Part shown: positions 25,412-35,735 of the stretch, in pieces
Layout: each line of letters begins with the position of its first letter
Position numbering within the stretch: position 1 is the first letter of the stretch
Source of the DNA: Oscillospiraceae bacterium
GTDB taxonomy: Bacteria; Bacillota; Clostridia; Oscillospirales; Oscillospiraceae
Assembly (NCBI GenBank): GCA_017550645.1
Contig: JAFZOI010000036.1
Coordinates: 186,001 to 250,000 of the forward strand
Length of the DNA stretch: 64,000 bases
Reading direction: 5' to 3'
Program-made: the position numbers and the translations under genes
The notes under the pieces: generated by a model
Seen by the model: the letters and a program-made list of their open reading frames with translations, nothing else
Told to the model about the DNA's origin: nothing
The model's database searches: none

Positions 25412-26665
25412 TTATTCGTTTCTTAACAGTTCGCGCATGATCTTTTTATAATCCTCGACGCCGGGCTGGTCGAACGGGTTCACCCCGTCCATGTACGCGG
25501 ACACGGCGCAGGCGGCTTCAAAGAACCAGATGAGCGCGCCGGCCTCCTCCGCGCAGGGCTTTTCGGCCTCGACGCTCATAACGGGGACGCCGCCCGCGCT
25601 GTGGGCGCTGATGACGGCTCTGCGTATGGCCGAGGCTATGCCCCCGAGGCTCTTGCCGGAAAGGTCGTCGTCGATGCCGTCGCCTGTGGACGGCACGCAC
25701 AGATCTGGCCCGTCTCCGGCAAAATGCAGCATCGTCTCCATGAGCGTCCTCGGCCCCTGCTGGATGAACTGGCCTATCGAATGCAGTTCGGCGGGCATCT
25801 CGAGGCTCACGGGGAATATCCCCCTGCCCTCCTTGCCCTCGGACTCGGCAAAAAGCTGCTCGTACCAGTCGCCCAGACCGCGCAGGCAGGGCTCCCAGCA
25901 GGAGAGCAGCTCGCCCGTGAAGCCATTTTCGGCGAGCAGCCTGCGGGCGGAGGCGTAGCGAAGCTCGGGGCTCTCCGCTCCGAGGCTGAGCATGCAGGCC
26001 TTTTCGGCGCGGGCTCCTGCAAGCAGGGCCTCCGTATCTATCCCCGCTGCGGCGGCGGGCAGAAGCCCGACGGGACTCAGCACGCTGTACCTTCCGCCGA
26101 CTCCCGACGGGATGCCGTAATGCCGCCAGCCGCGCTCACGCGCGAGCGCGAGCAGGGCTCCGCGGCAAGGGTCGGTCGTGACCGTCACGCGGTCCTTCGC
26201 GGCCTCGCCGTATTTCTTTTCAAGCAGGCCGAGCAGCAGTCTGAAAGCGGCGGAGGGCTCGGTCGTGCCGCCGGATTTGGATATGACGTTGACCGAGAAA
26301 TCCCGCTCTCCGAGGTATTTCAAGAGCTCGGCCGTCCTCCTCGCGGAGAGGTCCTTGCCCGCGAAGACGACTTTTTTCGGCCCGAACTCGGGAGTCAGCA
26401 TCTCCATGAGGGCGCGCGCCCCGAGATACGAGCCGCCTATGCCTACGACCACGAGCACCTCGGACATGCCGTTTATGCGCGCGGCCTCGGCCTTTATCGC
26501 GTCAAGGCCGCCCGTCTCCTCAGGCAGGCGGAGCCAATCCGTAAACTCTCCGCCGGCGCCCTTGCCGCTTTCAAGCAGAGAAAGCGCGGGACGCGCGCGG
26601 GAAGCGGCGGCGCGGGCGAGCGCGTCGCCGGATATGCCGGAGGCGGAAGCGTCAAAAGTTATCAC
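25412..26665 (-). CDS. pgi: Glucose-6-phosphate isomerase
   Basis: Pgi interconverts glucose-6-phosphate and fructose-6-phosphate in glycolysis. The 417-residue protein is slightly shorter than most Gram-positive enzymes (about 450). It keeps the sugar-phosphate site V-I-S-K-S-G-G-T-T-E near residue 135, the V-G-I-G-G-S-Y-L-G-A block near 75, and the active-site segment E-L-H-S-I-G-Q-F near 290. The C-terminal N-P-F-D-Q-P-G-V-E motif is present with its conserved Lys region. The start is the GTG at 26665 behind a TGAGGTGA site. The gene follows dacF on the minus strand after 55 bases. Confidence 0.95.
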   Translation of the reverse strand: MITFDASASGISGDALARAAASRARPALSLLESGKGAGGEFTDWLRLPEETGGLDAIKAEAARINGMSEVLVVVGIGGSYLGARALMEMLTPEFGPKKVVFAGKDLSARRTAELLKYLGERDFSVNVISKSGGTTEPSAAFRLLLGLLEKKYGEAAKDRVTVTTDPCRGALLALARERGWRHYGIPSGVGGRYSVLSPVGLLPAAAAGIDTEALLAGARAEKACMLSLGAESPELRYASARRLLAENGFTGELLSCWEPCLRGLGDWYEQLFAESEGKEGRGIFPVSLEMPAELHSIGQFIQQGPRTLMETMLHFAGDGPDLCVPSTGDGIDDDLSGKSLGGIASAIRRAVISAHSAGGVPVMSVEAEKPCAEEAGALIWFFEAACAVSAYMDGVNPFDQPGVEDYKKIMRELLRNE

Positions 26666-26720
26666 GGAAAATCACCTCAGGGATAGTTTATCCCATCCGG
26701 CCGATTTATACAAGCCCCGA

Positions 26721-27923
26721 TCAGTGCGATCTCAGGCAGCAGAGCGTTCGCAGGTAGCGGACGAATATCTGCCCCCACGTCAGGCGCGGGATTTCCTCCG
26801 GCGCGACGACGGCGCGCTCGGCGAGGACTTCCCCCGCCGCGTTTGTTATCGTCAGTGTCCCGATCCGACGACCCGCCGGGACCGGCGCTTCGAGCGAGGC
26901 TTCGAGCTCGACCGAGCGCTCTATGCCCGAGAGCTCCGACTTACCTACGAGGAGCTTTCCCTCGCTTTCGACGACGGGCTGGATATAGTCGCCCGTCCCG
27001 AGGCTCACGGGTATGGGCGGGAGCGGCTCTGCGGGCGAGACTTCCGTCAGGGCGTAATTCGCGAAGGCGTAATTGAGCAGCGTTTTCGCGCTCTCGAACC
27101 TTATGTCCGAAGTGTCAGCGCCCATTATGACGGCAATGTACTCCACCCCGCCGCGCATCGCCGTCGCCGAGAGGCAGTACTTCGCCTCCTGCGTAAAGCC
27201 CGTTTTGAGCCCCGTCGCGCCGTCGTAAAAGCGCACGAGCTTATTCGTGTTGGAAAGCCCGAACTCGCCTCCGCGAACGGAGTCCGTCCAGATGCAGGTA
27301 TACTTCCGGATGAGCTCGTGCCCCATCAGCTCGCGGGACATCAGGGCTATGTCCCACGCGCTCGTCAGGTGCTCAGATTCGGCGGGAAGCCCCGTGCAGT
27401 TGGCAAAGACGGTATCGGCCATGCCGAGCTCGGCGGCGCGGGCGTTCATGCGCGATACGAAGGCCTCTTCGCTTCCCGCGACGCGCTCGGCGAGCGCGAC
27501 GGCCGCGTCGTTTGCGCTGGCGACGGCAACGGACTTGATGAGATCGTCCGCGCTCATGCGCTCGTTTTCCTTCAGATATATCTGCGAGCCGCCCATGCCC
27601 GCGGCGTGAGCGCTCGCGGCGATCTGCTCGTCAAGAGAGAGCTCGCCGCGCTCGACGGCCTCCGTTACGAGCAGCAGCGTCATGACCTTCGTCACGCTCG
27701 CGGGGGCTCTTCGCTCGTGCGCGTTGAGCTCGTATATGACCGTTCCCGTCTCGCGCTCCATGAGGAGCGCCGAGGGGACGGCGAGCGCTATGTCCGAGAC
27801 CTGAGCTATCGTCTCGACGGCGTCCCACTCGTTTTCGTCAAAGGGCTCGTCGGCGGAGGCGGCGCCGGCGAGCGCGAACACGAATACGGCCGCCAGCGCG
27901 GCGGCGAGCAATCTCTTTTTCAT
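26721..27923 (-). CDS. D-alanyl-D-alanine carboxypeptidase (PBP5/DacF type)
   Basis: This secreted, membrane-associated enzyme trims the terminal D-Ala from peptidoglycan pentapeptides. The 400-residue precursor has a signal peptide (1-25) ending near A-S-A-D. The penicillin-binding motifs are S-V-T-K (S-x-x-K, near residue 71), S-A-N (S-x-N, near 127) and K-T-G (G-L-K-T-G-F-T, near 230). The C-terminal beta domain contains V-E-A-S-L-E-A-P-V-P-A-G and ends in a probable amphipathic anchor. The second of two neighbouring ATGs (27923) is chosen because AAGGAG lies eight bases upstream of it, while the first (27929) lies too close. It probably shares a transcript with pgi. Confidence 0.93.
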   Translation of the reverse strand: MKKRLLAAALAAVFVFALAGAASADEPFDENEWDAVETIAQVSDIALAVPSALLMERETGTVIYELNAHERRAPASVTKVMTLLLVTEAVERGELSLDEQIAASAHAAGMGGSQIYLKENERMSADDLIKSVAVASANDAAVALAERVAGSEEAFVSRMNARAAELGMADTVFANCTGLPAESEHLTSAWDIALMSRELMGHELIRKYTCIWTDSVRGGEFGLSNTNKLVRFYDGATGLKTGFTQEAKYCLSATAMRGGVEYIAVIMGADTSDIRFESAKTLLNYAFANYALTEVSPAEPLPPIPVSLGTGDYIQPVVESEGKLLVGKSELSGIERSVELEASLEAPVPAGRRIGTLTITNAAGEVLAERAVVAPEEIPRLTWGQIFVRYLRTLCCLRSH

Positions 27924-27991
27924 GGTCATCTCTCCTTTTCGGGCTTATATCGGATATTATGAGCGCGCGGACGGCCTTATGAGCGCGGAGA

Positions 27992-28020
27992 TTGACAATC
28001 CTTTCCTTCGGGCATAAAAT
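27992..28020 (+). promoter_or_regulatory. Promoter of the thiI operon
   Basis: A perfect TTGACA (27992-27997) and TAAAAT (28015-28020) are 17 bases apart. The expected start, near 28027, gives a short leader of about 22 bases before the thiI ATG. Confidence 0.82.
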
Positions 28021-28048
28021 CAGCTTATCAGACTTTAGGGGGATCCCC

Positions 28049-29218
28049 ATGAACGATATTATCCTTCTCAAGCAGGGAGAAATGGTCCTCAAGGGCCTCA
28101 ACAAGCGCATATTCGAGCAGAAGCTCATGGCCAACGTCAACCGCCGCCTCGCTCAGTTCGGCGAATGGAACGTCTACTGCATCCAGTCGACGGTCTACGT
28201 CGAGCCGAAGGGCGAATGCGACATGGACGGCGCGTTCGACGCGATGAAGACCGTCTTCGGCGTCGCCGCGGTATCGCGCGCGGCCGCCGCGCCGAAGGAC
28301 GCGGCCGCCATAGTCGAGACTGCAAAGACCTATCTCGCGGACACGCTCCGCGCCGCCCGCTCCTTCAAGGTCGAGTCCAAGCGCGCGGACAAGAGCTTCC
28401 CGATGACGTCGATACAGCTCTCGCAGTACGTCGGCGGCGAGCTGCACGACGCATTCCCGCACCTCACGGTCGACGTGCACGAGCCGGAGCTCGTCGTCAA
28501 CGTCGAGATACGCGACCTCGCGGCCTACGTCCACGCGGGCGGCGAGCCGGGCGCGGGCGGGCTCCCCGTCGGCACCTGCGGGCGCGCGGTCACGCTGCTC
28601 TCCGGCGGCATAGACAGCCCCGTCTCGACGTGGATGATAGCGCGCCGCGGCGTCGAGGTCATCCCCGTGCATTTCTTCTCCCCGCCCTACACCTCCGAGG
28701 CCGCCAAACGCAAGGTCCTCGAGCTGGCGCGGCTGCTGCTGCCGTGGTGCGGCAAGCTCATGGTCGAGATCGTCCCGTTCACGGAGATCCAGGAGCAGAT
28801 CAGGCTCAAATGCCCGGAGGAGTATTTCACGCTCATAATGCGCCGCTTCATGATGCGCCTCGCCGAGAACGTGGCTGATCTCAACGGCTGCAAAGCGCTC
28901 GTAACGGGCGAAAACCTCGGGCAGGTCGCGAGCCAGACGATGGAGGCTCTCGCCGTCACGGAGGACGCCTGCTCTCTCCCGATCCTGCGCCCGCTCATCG
29001 GCATGGACAAGACCGAGATAATATCCCGCGCGCGCGAGATAGGGACGTTCGAGACGTCCATCCTCCCCTATGAGGACTGCTGCACGGTCTTCACTCCGCG
29101 CCATCCCAAGACGAAGCCCCGCCTAGAGGACGTCGTCGCGGCGGAATCCGTACTCGATATAGAAGCGCTCGTCGCGGAGGCAGCGGCAAACACGGAGCGC
29201 GTCCGCATACAGCCTTGA
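28049..29218 (+). CDS. thiI: tRNA 4-thiouridine synthase
   Basis: ThiI uses sulfur from a cysteine desulfurase to make s4U at tRNA position 8 and can supply sulfur for thiamine. The 389-residue protein has a THUMP/ferredoxin-like RNA-binding N-terminal region (about 1-165) and an adenylating PP-loop (L-S-G-G-I-D-S-P-V-S near residue 180). It has no C-terminal rhodanese domain, which is normal in Gram-positive bacteria. The ATG at 28049 follows AGGGGGA; the frame is open upstream, but the predicted transcript start excludes that. The gene leads a five-gene plus-strand operon. The matching cysteine desulfurase is not in the window. Confidence 0.95.
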   Translation: MNDIILLKQGEMVLKGLNKRIFEQKLMANVNRRLAQFGEWNVYCIQSTVYVEPKGECDMDGAFDAMKTVFGVAAVSRAAAAPKDAAAIVETAKTYLADTLRAARSFKVESKRADKSFPMTSIQLSQYVGGELHDAFPHLTVDVHEPELVVNVEIRDLAAYVHAGGEPGAGGLPVGTCGRAVTLLSGGIDSPVSTWMIARRGVEVIPVHFFSPPYTSEAAKRKVLELARLLLPWCGKLMVEIVPFTEIQEQIRLKCPEEYFTLIMRRFMMRLAENVADLNGCKALVTGENLGQVASQTMEALAVTEDACSLPILRPLIGMDKTEIISRAREIGTFETSILPYEDCCTVFTPRHPKTKPRLEDVVAAESVLDIEALVAEAAANTERVRIQP

Positions 29219-29230
29219 AGGAGCGAGAAT

Positions 29231-30496
29231 ATGAAAGCTGAGATAATCTCCGTAGGGACCGAGCTGCTGCTCGGCAACGTCGCCAATATAGACGCGAAGG
29301 ACGTCTCCGAGGCGCTCAGCGAGCTCGGCATAGACGTATTCTTTCACACGGTCGTCGGCGACAACGAAGGCAGACTGCGCTCCGCGCTGGAGATAGCCGA
29401 AAAGCGCGCCGACATTATAATTACGACGGGCGGCCTCGGGCCGACCTACGACGATCTGACAAAGCAGACCCTCGCGGACTACTTCGGACGCAGGCTCATT
29501 TTCCATGAGGAAGTGGCCGAGAGCATCAGGGAGTTTTTCAGGAACATACGGCGCGCCGAGATGACGGAAAACAACCTCGCTCAGGCGATGCTGCCCGAGG
29601 GCTGCACGATATTCCACAACTCATGCGGCACGGCTCCGGGCTGCGGCTTCCGCTCGCGCGGAAAGCACGTCCTCATGCTGCCGGGCCCGCCGCGCGAATG
29701 CGACGCGATGATAAAGTCCGGCGTCGTCCCCTACCTCACAGCGCTCTCCGACTCGGTCATCCGCTCGCACACGATAAGGGTCTACGGGCTCGGCGAATCC
29801 GCAGTCGAGCAGCGTCTGCGCCCGCTCATGCTCGAGATGCGCAATCCGACCCTCGCGCCCTACGCCGCTACGGCCGAGATGAGCCTGCGCCTGACGGCGA
29901 AGGCTCACTCCGCGGAGGAGTGCGAGCGCATGATGGAGCCATACCTTGAAAGACTGCTCGACATGCTCGGCGACCGCGCCTACGGGACGGACGTCGGCTC
30001 GCTCGAGGAGGTCTGCGTCCGCGCGCTGACAGCCTCCGGGCGGACCTTCGCCTGCGCCGAATCCTGCACGGGCGGGCTGCTTGCCAAGCGCATAACTGAC
30101 ATCTCCGGCGCCTCCGCCGCCTTCCTCGGCGGGAGCGTTACATATACCGTCGCCGCCAAGCGTCTGCTCGGCGTTCCGGCGGATACCATAGAGAGATACG
30201 GCGTCGTCAGCGCCGAGACGGCGGCCGCCATGGCAAAGGCCGCGCATGATTTTTACGGCGCTGACTACGCCGCCGGCATAACCGGCCTCGCAGGGCCGGA
30301 GGGCGACGGCTCCGACGTCCCGGTCGGGACGGTCTACGTCGCGCTCGCGGACGGAAAGCGCGTATTCCTGCGCCGCCTCTCGCTTGCCAAGTTCGACCGC
30401 GAGAGAGTGCGCATCGTCGCGGCGAGCGAGGCTCTCGACCTGCTGCGCCGCGTCTGCATCGGGCTCGATCCCGCCGCGGAGGAATTCGGGGCATGA
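29231..30496 (+). CDS. cinA: CinA-family protein (nicotinamide-nucleotide amidohydrolase/ADP-ribose pyrophosphatase type)
   Basis: The 421-residue protein has both CinA halves. The MoaB-like N-terminal domain (1-170) has S-V-G-T-E-L-L-L-G, T-T-G-G-L-G-P-T-Y-D-D and M-L-P-G-P-P-R-E. The C-terminal amidohydrolase domain (about 265-410) has C-A-E-S-C-T-G-G-L and A-G-I-T-G-L-A-G-P. The C-terminal domain deamidates nicotinamide mononucleotide in characterised homologues, salvaging pyridine nucleotide. The name recalls competence induction, for which there is no evidence here. It starts 12 bases after thiI, with AAGGAGCGAG, and its stop overlaps the prmA start in an ATGA junction. Confidence 0.94.
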   Translation: MKAEIISVGTELLLGNVANIDAKDVSEALSELGIDVFFHTVVGDNEGRLRSALEIAEKRADIIITTGGLGPTYDDLTKQTLADYFGRRLIFHEEVAESIREFFRNIRRAEMTENNLAQAMLPEGCTIFHNSCGTAPGCGFRSRGKHVLMLPGPPRECDAMIKSGVVPYLTALSDSVIRSHTIRVYGLGESAVEQRLRPLMLEMRNPTLAPYAATAEMSLRLTAKAHSAEECERMMEPYLERLLDMLGDRAYGTDVGSLEEVCVRALTASGRTFACAESCTGGLLAKRITDISGASAAFLGGSVTYTVAAKRLLGVPADTIERYGVVSAETAAAMAKAAHDFYGADYAAGITGLAGPEGDGSDVPVGTVYVALADGKRVFLRRLSLAKFDRERVRIVAASEALDLLRRVCIGLDPAAEEFGA

Positions 30497-31446
30497 CGAA
30501 CAGGTCGGGAGAAAACGACGCGCGCTATATCGAGATGACCGTCGAGGCGGACGGCGATATGGACGCTCTGACGGAGCTTCTCGCCTCGCTCGGCGTGACG
30601 GAGCTTATGATAGAGGACGGGAGCGAATTCGCAGACGTTCTCGCCGACAGCGATAAATACTGGGATTCCGAGCTCGACGAGAGCCTCCTGGCCCGCTCGC
30701 GGGCGACCTTCTATCTGCCCGACGACGAGGAGGGACGGCTCCGCGCCTCCGTGCTCGAAGCCGCGCTGACCGACGCGGGCAGGACCTTTACCCGACGCGA
30801 CGTGCACAGCGGCGACTGGGAAAACGGCTGGCGGGAATATTACAAGCCCATGGACGTCGGCAAAAAGCTCGTCGTCGTCCCCGAATGGCTCGAAACGCCG
30901 GAAAACGGACGCATACCCCTGCGGCTCGATCCCGGCCTCATCTTCGGCACGGGCTCGCACCCGACGACGCGCATGTGCCTCGAGGCGCTCGAGGAATTTG
31001 CTCCGGGCGCTAAAAAAGTGCTCGACCTCGGCTGCGGCAGCGCGATACTAGCAATAGCCGCCCTCCTGCTCGGAGCGGAGAGGGCGACCGGCGTCGACGT
31101 CGATCCGCTCGCGCCCGACGTCGCGCGCGCAAACGCCGCGCTCAACGCCATCGGGCCGGACCGGTTCGAAGCCGTCTGCGGCGACGCGGCAGACTTCAAA
31201 AGCGGCGACTTTGACCTCGTCCTCGCAAATATCGTGGCCGACGTCATTTTGTCCATACTCCCCTCCGTGCCCGCGATGCTCGCGCAGGGCGGGCGCTTCA
31301 TCTGCTCCGGCGTCATCGAAGGCCGCGAGGCGGAGATCGTCTCTGCAGCCGTGGCCGCCGGTCTCGCCGTGCTCGGCCATCTGAGCTCGGAGGGCTGGCA
31401 CTGCTATATTATGTCAACCAAATCGGAGGATAAGGCATGGAACTGA
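30493..31446 (+). CDS. prmA: Ribosomal protein L11 methyltransferase
   Basis: PrmA trimethylates several amino groups of ribosomal protein L11. The 317-residue protein has an N-terminal L11-recognition domain (about 1-60, ferredoxin-like) and a class I SAM methyltransferase domain. Its motif I is L-D-L-G-C-G-S near residue 178, the acidic loop follows at V-D-V-D-P, and the catalytic loop is A-N-I-V-A-D-V near 243. The G-T-G-S-H-P-T-T-R motif near 154 is specific to PrmA. It overlaps cinA by four bases and the following methyltransferase by ten. In many Bacillota prmA is found beside dnaJ; here it travels with thiI and cinA. Confidence 0.94.
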   Translation: MTNRSGENDARYIEMTVEADGDMDALTELLASLGVTELMIEDGSEFADVLADSDKYWDSELDESLLARSRATFYLPDDEEGRLRASVLEAALTDAGRTFTRRDVHSGDWENGWREYYKPMDVGKKLVVVPEWLETPENGRIPLRLDPGLIFGTGSHPTTRMCLEALEEFAPGAKKVLDLGCGSAILAIAALLLGAERATGVDVDPLAPDVARANAALNAIGPDRFEAVCGDAADFKSGDFDLVLANIVADVILSILPSVPAMLAQGGRFICSGVIEGREAEIVSAAVAAGLAVLGHLSSEGWHCYIMSTKSEDKAWN

Positions 31447-32540
31447 CGGCATCCTGTCTTTTCGGCATGGAGGGGCTGGTCGCGGACGAGCTCCGCTATA
31501 TGGGCTTCGACGGGGTCGAGGCGGCGACGGGGCAGGTGTGCTTTCAGGGCGGACCGGCCGAGATCGTCAACTCCAACCTCCGGCTCAGGACGGCCGAGCG
31601 CGTTATGATAAAGCTCGGCGAGTTCCCCGCAAAGACCTTCGATATGCTCTTCGAGGGCGTCAAGGCGCTCCCGTGGGAGGACTACATAGAAAAAAGCGGC
31701 GCGTTCCCCGTGCGCGGCTCGTCGCTCGACAGCGCGCTGCACAGCGTCCCCGACTGCCAGCGGATAATAAAAAAGGCGGCGGCCGTCCGCCTTGCGGAGC
31801 ATTACGGGCTGTCGCGTCTGCCCGAGGACGGCGCCGTCCATCAGATACGCTTTTCCATCATGCGCGACGTCGCGTGCCTTTACCTCGACACGAGCGGCGA
31901 GGGGCTCCATAAGCGCGGCTGGAGGCCGAACTCCAATCTCGCGCCGCTGCGCGAGACGCTCGCCGCGGCGATAGTCAAGCTCTCCCGCTTCAAGGGCAAA
32001 GAGATATTCATAGACCCCTTCTGCGGCAGCGGCACGATAGCCATCGAGGCGGCGCTCGCCGCGATAAACAGGGCTCCCGGCATAAACAGGAGCTTCGCGG
32101 CCGAGAGCTGGCCGCTCTGCCCGCAAAAGCTCTGGAGCGAGGCGCGCGAGGAAGCGCGGGCGGCGGAGTTTTCAGGCGGATATACGATACTCGCCAGCGA
32201 CATAGACCCCGCCTGCATCGAGACGGCGAAGGCCAACGCAAAGCGCGCCGGGGTCGACGGGATAGTACGCTTCAAGACGGCCGACGCGCTCACGCTCCCC
32301 ATCCCCGAGGGGCCCGGCGTCCTCGCGGCGAACCCGCCCTACGGCGAGCGGCTGATGACCCCGCAGGAGGTGCAGAAGCTCTATTCCTCGATGGGGCGGG
32401 CATGGAAGGGACTTGCCGGCTGGAAGCAATACTATCTGACCAACAATCCGGAATTTGAAAAATATTTAGGAAAAAGGGCGACAAAGAGAAGAAAACTTTA
32501 TAACGGCATGATACAATGCAATCTGTACATGTATTTTTGA
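31437..32540 (+). CDS. THUMP-domain RNA methyltransferase (RlmL/YpsC-like 23S rRNA guanine-N2 methyltransferase family)
   Basis: The 367-residue protein has an N-terminal THUMP RNA-binding domain (about 50-155) and a SAM-dependent methyltransferase domain. The latter carries the D-P-F-C-G-S-G-T motif near residue 198, a D-I-D-P loop near 255, and the N-P-P-Y catalytic motif near 299. This is the architecture of YpsC and RlmL, which methylate guanine N2 in 23S rRNA. The single methyltransferase domain fits the shorter Gram-positive form. The ATG lies inside the last ten bases of prmA, and the GGAGGATAAGG just upstream is its ribosome site. The exact target base is not determinable here. Confidence 0.92.
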   Translation: MELTASCLFGMEGLVADELRYMGFDGVEAATGQVCFQGGPAEIVNSNLRLRTAERVMIKLGEFPAKTFDMLFEGVKALPWEDYIEKSGAFPVRGSSLDSALHSVPDCQRIIKKAAAVRLAEHYGLSRLPEDGAVHQIRFSIMRDVACLYLDTSGEGLHKRGWRPNSNLAPLRETLAAAIVKLSRFKGKEIFIDPFCGSGTIAIEAALAAINRAPGINRSFAAESWPLCPQKLWSEAREEARAAEFSGGYTILASDIDPACIETAKANAKRAGVDGIVRFKTADALTLPIPEGPGVLAANPPYGERLMTPQEVQKLYSSMGRAWKGLAGWKQYYLTNNPEFEKYLGKRATKRRKLYNGMIQCNLYMYF

Positions 32541-32573
32541 GACGCCATTACTGAGACGAGGAGGCCCCCGGCC

Positions 32574-33494
32574 TTGAAGCATCTTTTCATAATCAATCCC
32601 GCGGCGGGAAAGAAGCTCGATACCGACGAGCTCGCCGCCCGGATAACCGAGACCGCCTCGGCAAGGGGCGAGCCGTTTGAGATATACGTGACGAAAGGGC
32701 CGATGGACGCCTGCGGAAAGGTCCGCGGCGCGGCGGAGAGCGGCGAGGAGCTCCGCGTTTACGCCTGCGGCGGCGACGGGACGCTCAACGAGTGCGTCAA
32801 CGGCGCGGCATGCCTCCCCAACGTCTCGGTCACGCACTTTCCCACCGGCACGGGCAACGACTTCATCCGCGTATTCGGCGCGGCCGACGTCGAGCGCTTC
32901 CGCGACCTCTCCCTGCTCATGGACGGGACGGCCGTGCCGCTCGATCTAATCGACTGCAACGGGCGCTATTCCATCAATATCTGTTCCGTCGGCATCGACG
33001 CGCGCATAGGCACGCAGGTCCACGAATATTCCTCCAAGCCGCTCCTTTCCGGCGGCGCGGCCTACGTCGCTTCTCTCGTCGTCAACGTCTTCCGCGGGAT
33101 AAACCAGCATCTGAAGATATCCCACGAGGGATTTGAGGAGGGCGACTACGCGCTCGTCTGCGTCTGCAACGGCAGCTACTACGGCGGCGGCTTCCACCCC
33201 GTCCCCGAGGCGGCGCCGGACGACGGAGTGCTCGACTGCCTCGTCGTGAAAAAAGTCAGCGTATTCGGCTTTGCGCGCATGGTCGGGCGCTATTCCAAGG
33301 GGCGCTACGCGGATATGAGCGAGATCATGACCTGCCACAGGGGCGCGGAATTCAAAATTGAGTGCGCCGAGCCGCTGGATATAAACATCGACGGCGAACT
33401 CATGCGCGGCAGCGAGGTGCGTTTTTCCCTCCGCCCCGGCGCGGTCAGTTTCATCCTCCCGAAGGGCTCGGATCACCTCGCGGGACGGGTGTGA
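32574..33494 (+). CDS. Diacylglycerol/lipid kinase family protein (YegS/DgkB type)
   Basis: The 306-residue soluble kinase begins with F-I-I-N-P-A-A-G-K-K, has the G-G-D-G-T-L-N-E nucleotide motif near residue 63 and P-T-G-T-G-N-D-F near 90. The lipid-binding beta-sandwich is C-terminal. Members phosphorylate diacylglycerol or related lipids; DgkB recycles the diacylglycerol released by lipoteichoic acid synthesis. The exact lipid is inferred. The TTG at 32574 is chosen because GAGGAGG lies about eight bases ahead and the protein starts with the conserved hydrophobic strand. It is the last gene of the thiI operon; a rightward terminator is not obvious. Confidence 0.88.
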   Translation: MKHLFIINPAAGKKLDTDELAARITETASARGEPFEIYVTKGPMDACGKVRGAAESGEELRVYACGGDGTLNECVNGAACLPNVSVTHFPTGTGNDFIRVFGAADVERFRDLSLLMDGTAVPLDLIDCNGRYSINICSVGIDARIGTQVHEYSSKPLLSGGAAYVASLVVNVFRGINQHLKISHEGFEEGDYALVCVCNGSYYGGGFHPVPEAAPDDGVLDCLVVKKVSVFGFARMVGRYSKGRYADMSEIMTCHRGAEFKIECAEPLDINIDGELMRGSEVRFSLRPGAVSFILPKGSDHLAGRV

Positions 33495-33604
33495 GATCGG
33501 GAGCAATACGGAGAAATCAGCCGATTTTGCAAGCATTTCCGGGGAAAATTATGAATTTTCCTTAAATTTATCGGATTTTACATCGTTTTTCTTTTATTTT
33601 AGGC

Positions 33605-33674
33605 TTGATATTTAATAATTTGCGGGTTATTATAATAGCGTGTTAGCACTCAGGTACAAAGAGTGCTAACACGC
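33605..33674 (+). promoter_or_regulatory. groESL promoter with CIRCE operator (HrcA binding site)
   Basis: A perfect CIRCE element, TTAGCACTC-N9-GAGTGCTAA, lies at 33643-33669, and the symmetry extends to 14 bp per arm (33638-33651 and 33661-33674). A TATAAT at 33631-33636 lies just upstream, so the transcript starts within or beside the operator. The best -35 (TTGATA, 33605-33610) has a long 20-base spacer. HrcA repression and heat induction follow from established knowledge of CIRCE. hrcA itself is not in the window. Confidence 0.95.
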
Positions 33675-33716
33675 TAACTGTGTTAATCGGTAATTTATTT
33701 TTCAGGAGGAATACCT

Positions 33717-34001
33717 ATGAAACTCATACCTCTGGCCGACAGGGTCATCGTAAAGCAGATCGAGGCCGAAGAGACCACCAAGGGCGGCATCATCCTTTCC
33801 AGCGCCGCTCAGGAAAAGCCGCAGATCTTTGAAGTTATCGCCGTCGGACCCGGCGGCGTGGTCGACGGACACGACGTTGAGATGACCGTGGAGCCCGGCG
33901 ACAAGGTCATCACCGGCAAGTACAGCGGAACTCAGGTCAAAGTCGACGGCGAGGAGCTGACGATAGTCCGCCAGTCCGACATCCTCGCAATAGTAGAATA
34001 A
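33717..34001 (+). CDS. groES: Co-chaperonin GroES
   Basis: GroES is the heptameric lid of the GroEL folding chamber. The 94-residue protein shows the conserved P-L-A-D-R-V-I-V start, the mobile loop T-K-G-G-I-I-L (residues about 21-27), and a closing I-L-A-I-V-E strand. The ATG at 33717 follows TCAGGAGGA. groEL begins 15 bases after its stop, and the pair is controlled by the CIRCE operator immediately upstream. Confidence 0.98.
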   Translation: MKLIPLADRVIVKQIEAEETTKGGIILSSAAQEKPQIFEVIAVGPGGVVDGHDVEMTVEPGDKVITGKYSGTQVKVDGEELTIVRQSDILAIVE

Positions 34002-35654
<1,653 letters not shown>

Positions 35655-35681
35655 GAAGCGCCCCCGCAAGGGAAAACAGAT

Positions 35682-35720
35682 AAAAAGGCAGCCGGTACGA
35701 TGCGTACCGGCTGCCTTTTT
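35682..35720 (+). terminator. Rho-independent terminator after groEL
   Basis: A perfect 17-bp stem (35682-35698 with 35704-35720) starts with A5 and ends with T5, giving a strong terminator for groESL that also serves the convergent SIMPL gene. Confidence 0.93.
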
Positions 35721-35735
35721 GCGTTTATTTCTAAA

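Noticed and set aside
28049-33494. Competence-related cluster because of cinA
   Set aside because: No comE, comG or recA genes are nearby; the operon is RNA and protein modification plus a lipid kinase.
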